Shown here in pieces: positions 42,872 through 44,293 of a stretch of DNA of 44,293 nucleotides. Positions within the stretch are counted from its first letter, which is position 1. Every line of letters starts with the position of its first letter. The position numbers and the translations under genes were made by a program. The notes under the pieces are model-generated. The model was not told the origin of the DNA and ran no database searches. It saw nothing but the letters and a program-made list of their open reading frames with translations. This stretch comes from Ignavibacteriales bacterium. GTDB lineage: Bacteria; Bacteroidota; Ignavibacteria; UBA10030; UBA8401. The stretch spans positions 12,393-56,685 of the forward strand of contig JACPGG010000001.1 of the NCBI GenBank assembly GCA_016182545.1. The letters are read 5' to 3'.

Positions 42872-42908
42872 TAAGATTTTCCAAATCGTGAAGATTTGGA
42901 AAATCTTA
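42872..42908 (+). repeat. Palindromic repeat TAAGATTTTCCAAATC...GATTTGGAAAATCTTA before a start codon
   Basis: A 16-bp perfect inverted repeat (42872-42887 and 42893-42908) with a five-base loop. It is the longest copy of the element also seen at 20870 and 35967. It ends 7 bases before the ATG of the following gene, overlapping the place of the ribosome site. Confidence 0.85.
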
Positions 42909-42915
42909 CAAAGAG

Positions 42916-43359
42916 ATGAAACGTCCTTCGATCGTTACCATTATTGTTTACCTCGTTGCACTCATTGCCGTCAGTGTCACGTACTATGTCATTTGGCAGC
43001 GGGACGAGAGAATCGTCGGGCATGACGCACGCTACCACAGCACGATGGATACGGCGGCGATGTATTTCAGCAACAGCGAAATTCAAACTTCAAATACGTT
43101 TTCCGATTCCACGCTTCCGGCACTGCAGCAGCTGGGATTGATCATTACGTTCGAACCACGCGAATGGGAAACGCTGATCATCGTATCGGGAACGTTGTGG
43201 AGAGAGCGTTCCGAATTCTTCAAACAGAGTTTTCTGAATCAAATGATCGTTCACAATAAGATCCGCAGTCGCCCTTCCGCGGTCAGAATTATGGATACGA
43301 GCAGCGGAAGATTACTGGCGCAGATCACCGTCTCCGACAAAAAAGAGATCTATGAATAA
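42916..43359 (+). CDS. Small protein with one N-terminal membrane helix, function unknown
   Basis: A 147-residue protein with a membrane anchor (about 6-26, IVTIIVYLVALIAVSVTYYVIW) and a soluble domain probably outside the cytoplasm. The domain has helical and beta parts (PALQQLGLIITFEPREWETLIIVSG, then FFKQSFLNQMIVHNK and AVRIMDTSSGRLLAQITVSD). No family is recognised. A long palindromic repeat ends 7 bases before the ATG. The stop codon overlaps the start of the transporter gene by 8 bases, so both are likely expressed together. Confidence 0.7.
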   Translation: MKRPSIVTIIVYLVALIAVSVTYYVIWQRDERIVGHDARYHSTMDTAAMYFSNSEIQTSNTFSDSTLPALQQLGLIITFEPREWETLIIVSGTLWRERSEFFKQSFLNQMIVHNKIRSRPSAVRIMDTSSGRLLAQITVSDKKEIYE

Positions 43360-44293
43360 CGACAATCGTTCTGTCGCGCAATTCCTCGCTCTGCAAAAAC
43401 ATACCGTCGCACTCCTCTTCATGGTCATTCTCGTCGGCACGGGAGAGCGGATCGCAGAACGGTACCTTCCCCTTTATCTTGTCGCACTCGGCGGCGGTAT
43501 CACGTCAATCGGAATTTTTTCCGGTCTGAATAATTTTATCAACGCGCTCTACTCGTTCTTCGGCGGGTATATCAGCGACCGGATCGGGCACAAACGCGCA
43601 CTGCTGTTCTTCAACGGAATGACGATTGCGGGATATTCCATCGCCATCTTCTTTCCGTACTGGCAGGCGGTCATTCTCGGTTCGTTCTTTTTTCTTTCGT
43701 GGACGGCGATCTCAATGCCCGCAACGCTCGATCTCGTCGCAAAGAGTGTTCCGCCCAACAAGCGTGCGATGGGAGTTTCGGTCAATTCGTTGACGCGGCG
43801 CGTGCCGATGATGATCGGTCCGCTTGCGGGGGGAATTCTGATCGGTCAGTTCGGCGAGAGGGATGGGATCAGGTATTCTTTCATGATCGCGATCATTCTT
43901 GCGGTCGTGTCACTCGTGCTGCAGCAGCGAATGATCACTCCCGCGGAATCGAATCAGCGCACTGCACATGCAAATCCTGCCGCATTGTGGAAGAGAATGT
44001 CATCGCCACTCAAAGATCTTTTGCTTTCCGACATCCTCATCCGTTTCTGCGAACAGATACCGTATGCGTTCGTGGTGATCTGGTGCATCAGCATCGCCGG
44101 GATCTCCCCGGTAGAGTTCGGCGTGCTCACAACCATCGAGATGACCACCGCGCTCCTCGTGTATATCCCCGTTGCGTACTTTGCGGACAAGACGACAAAG
44201 AAACCGTTCGTCATTGCAACGTTCGTCTTCTTTACTCTTTTCCCGCCGGCACTGATGTATGCTCATTCGTTCACGATCCTCGCCGCCGTTTTT
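43352..44293 (+). CDS. Major facilitator superfamily transporter, 3' end outside window
   Basis: The frame is open from the ATG at 43352 to the last base (314 codons). The protein has the MFS pattern: TM1 with VILVGTGERIAERYLPLYLVALGG, TM2 and the loop 2-3 motif GGYISDRIGHKR, TM4-TM6 with a NSLTRRVPMMIGPLAGG segment, a central loop with basic and polar residues (SNQRTAHANPAALWKRM) and the start of the second half (YIPVAYFADKTTKK, a repeat of the loop motif). Substrate unknown. It overlaps the upstream small gene by 8 bases. About 100 residues would be missing beyond the window. Confidence 0.9.
   Translation, partial: MNNDNRSVAQFLALQKHTVALLFMVILVGTGERIAERYLPLYLVALGGGITSIGIFSGLNNFINALYSFFGGYISDRIGHKRALLFFNGMTIAGYSIAIFFPYWQAVILGSFFFLSWTAISMPATLDLVAKSVPPNKRAMGVSVNSLTRRVPMMIGPLAGGILIGQFGERDGIRYSFMIAIILAVVSLVLQQRMITPAESNQRTAHANPAALWKRMSSPLKDLLLSDILIRFCEQIPYAFVVIWCISIAGISPVEFGVLTTIEMTTALLVYIPVAYFADKTTKKPFVIATFVFFTLFPPALMYAHSFTILAAVF

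Overview
The window looks like chromosomal DNA of a free-living bacterium of the Bacteroidota/Chlorobi lineage, most likely an Ignavibacteria-like organism. Four things point there. The M1 peptidase ends in a type IX secretion sorting domain with the NFPNPFNP signature. Many proteins are outer-membrane barrels, TonB receptors or lipoproteins. Promoter-like sequences have the TAnnTTTG form of this group. Short palindromic repeats are scattered between and inside genes. The assignment is inference; there is no rRNA or marker gene set to fix it. No tRNA, rRNA, CRISPR array or insertion-sequence transposase was seen.

Layout. 1-2079: end of a hybrid histidine kinase. 2071-5888 (minus): a TPP riboswitch with terminator, a TonB receptor, thiamine pyrophosphokinase and a PnuC-type carrier, which together read as a thiamine uptake and activation operon. 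5964-6677: a lipoprotein. 6811-13079 (minus): histidine utilisation genes hutU and hutI with a BarA-like hybrid kinase, an Hpt protein and a small Cys protein between them. 13328-15157 (minus): a lipoprotein and a membrane-anchored PP2C phosphatase. 15352-18799 (plus): an M64 peptidase gene broken by an internal deletion, a possible DHH-like protein and an orphan DNA methyltransferase. 19118-28686 (plus): mostly housekeeping and accessory single genes: release factor 3, GH97 glycosidase, DUF1684 lipoprotein, CorA variant, SnoaL-like protein, J-motif/LRR protein, PHP phosphoesterase, CoA-binding protein and DUF1353.

28678-30069 is a repeat-rich, gene-poor stretch: two copies of a 127-bp repeat, then 19 contiguous 21-bp units and a small disrupted ORF. 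It leads into 30070-35854, a clearly AT-rich five-gene cassette unlike the rest of the window: a two-TM protein, an APC-type transporter, a metallophosphoesterase, a minimal nucleotidyltransferase and an OLD-like ATPase-TOPRIM protein. The first three genes overlap by 8 bp each. This is the best candidate for an undescribed system, plausibly an acquired defence or nucleotide-signalling module, but no function is demonstrated by the sequence.

After the cassette the host-like composition returns: an outer-membrane protein with a good Bacteroidota promoter, the T9SS-secreted M1 peptidase (with a palindromic repeat inserted in its sorting domain), an NHL-repeat lipoprotein, a GH30 glycosidase gene broken by a deletion much like that in the M64 gene, a small one-TM protein and the start of an MFS transporter.
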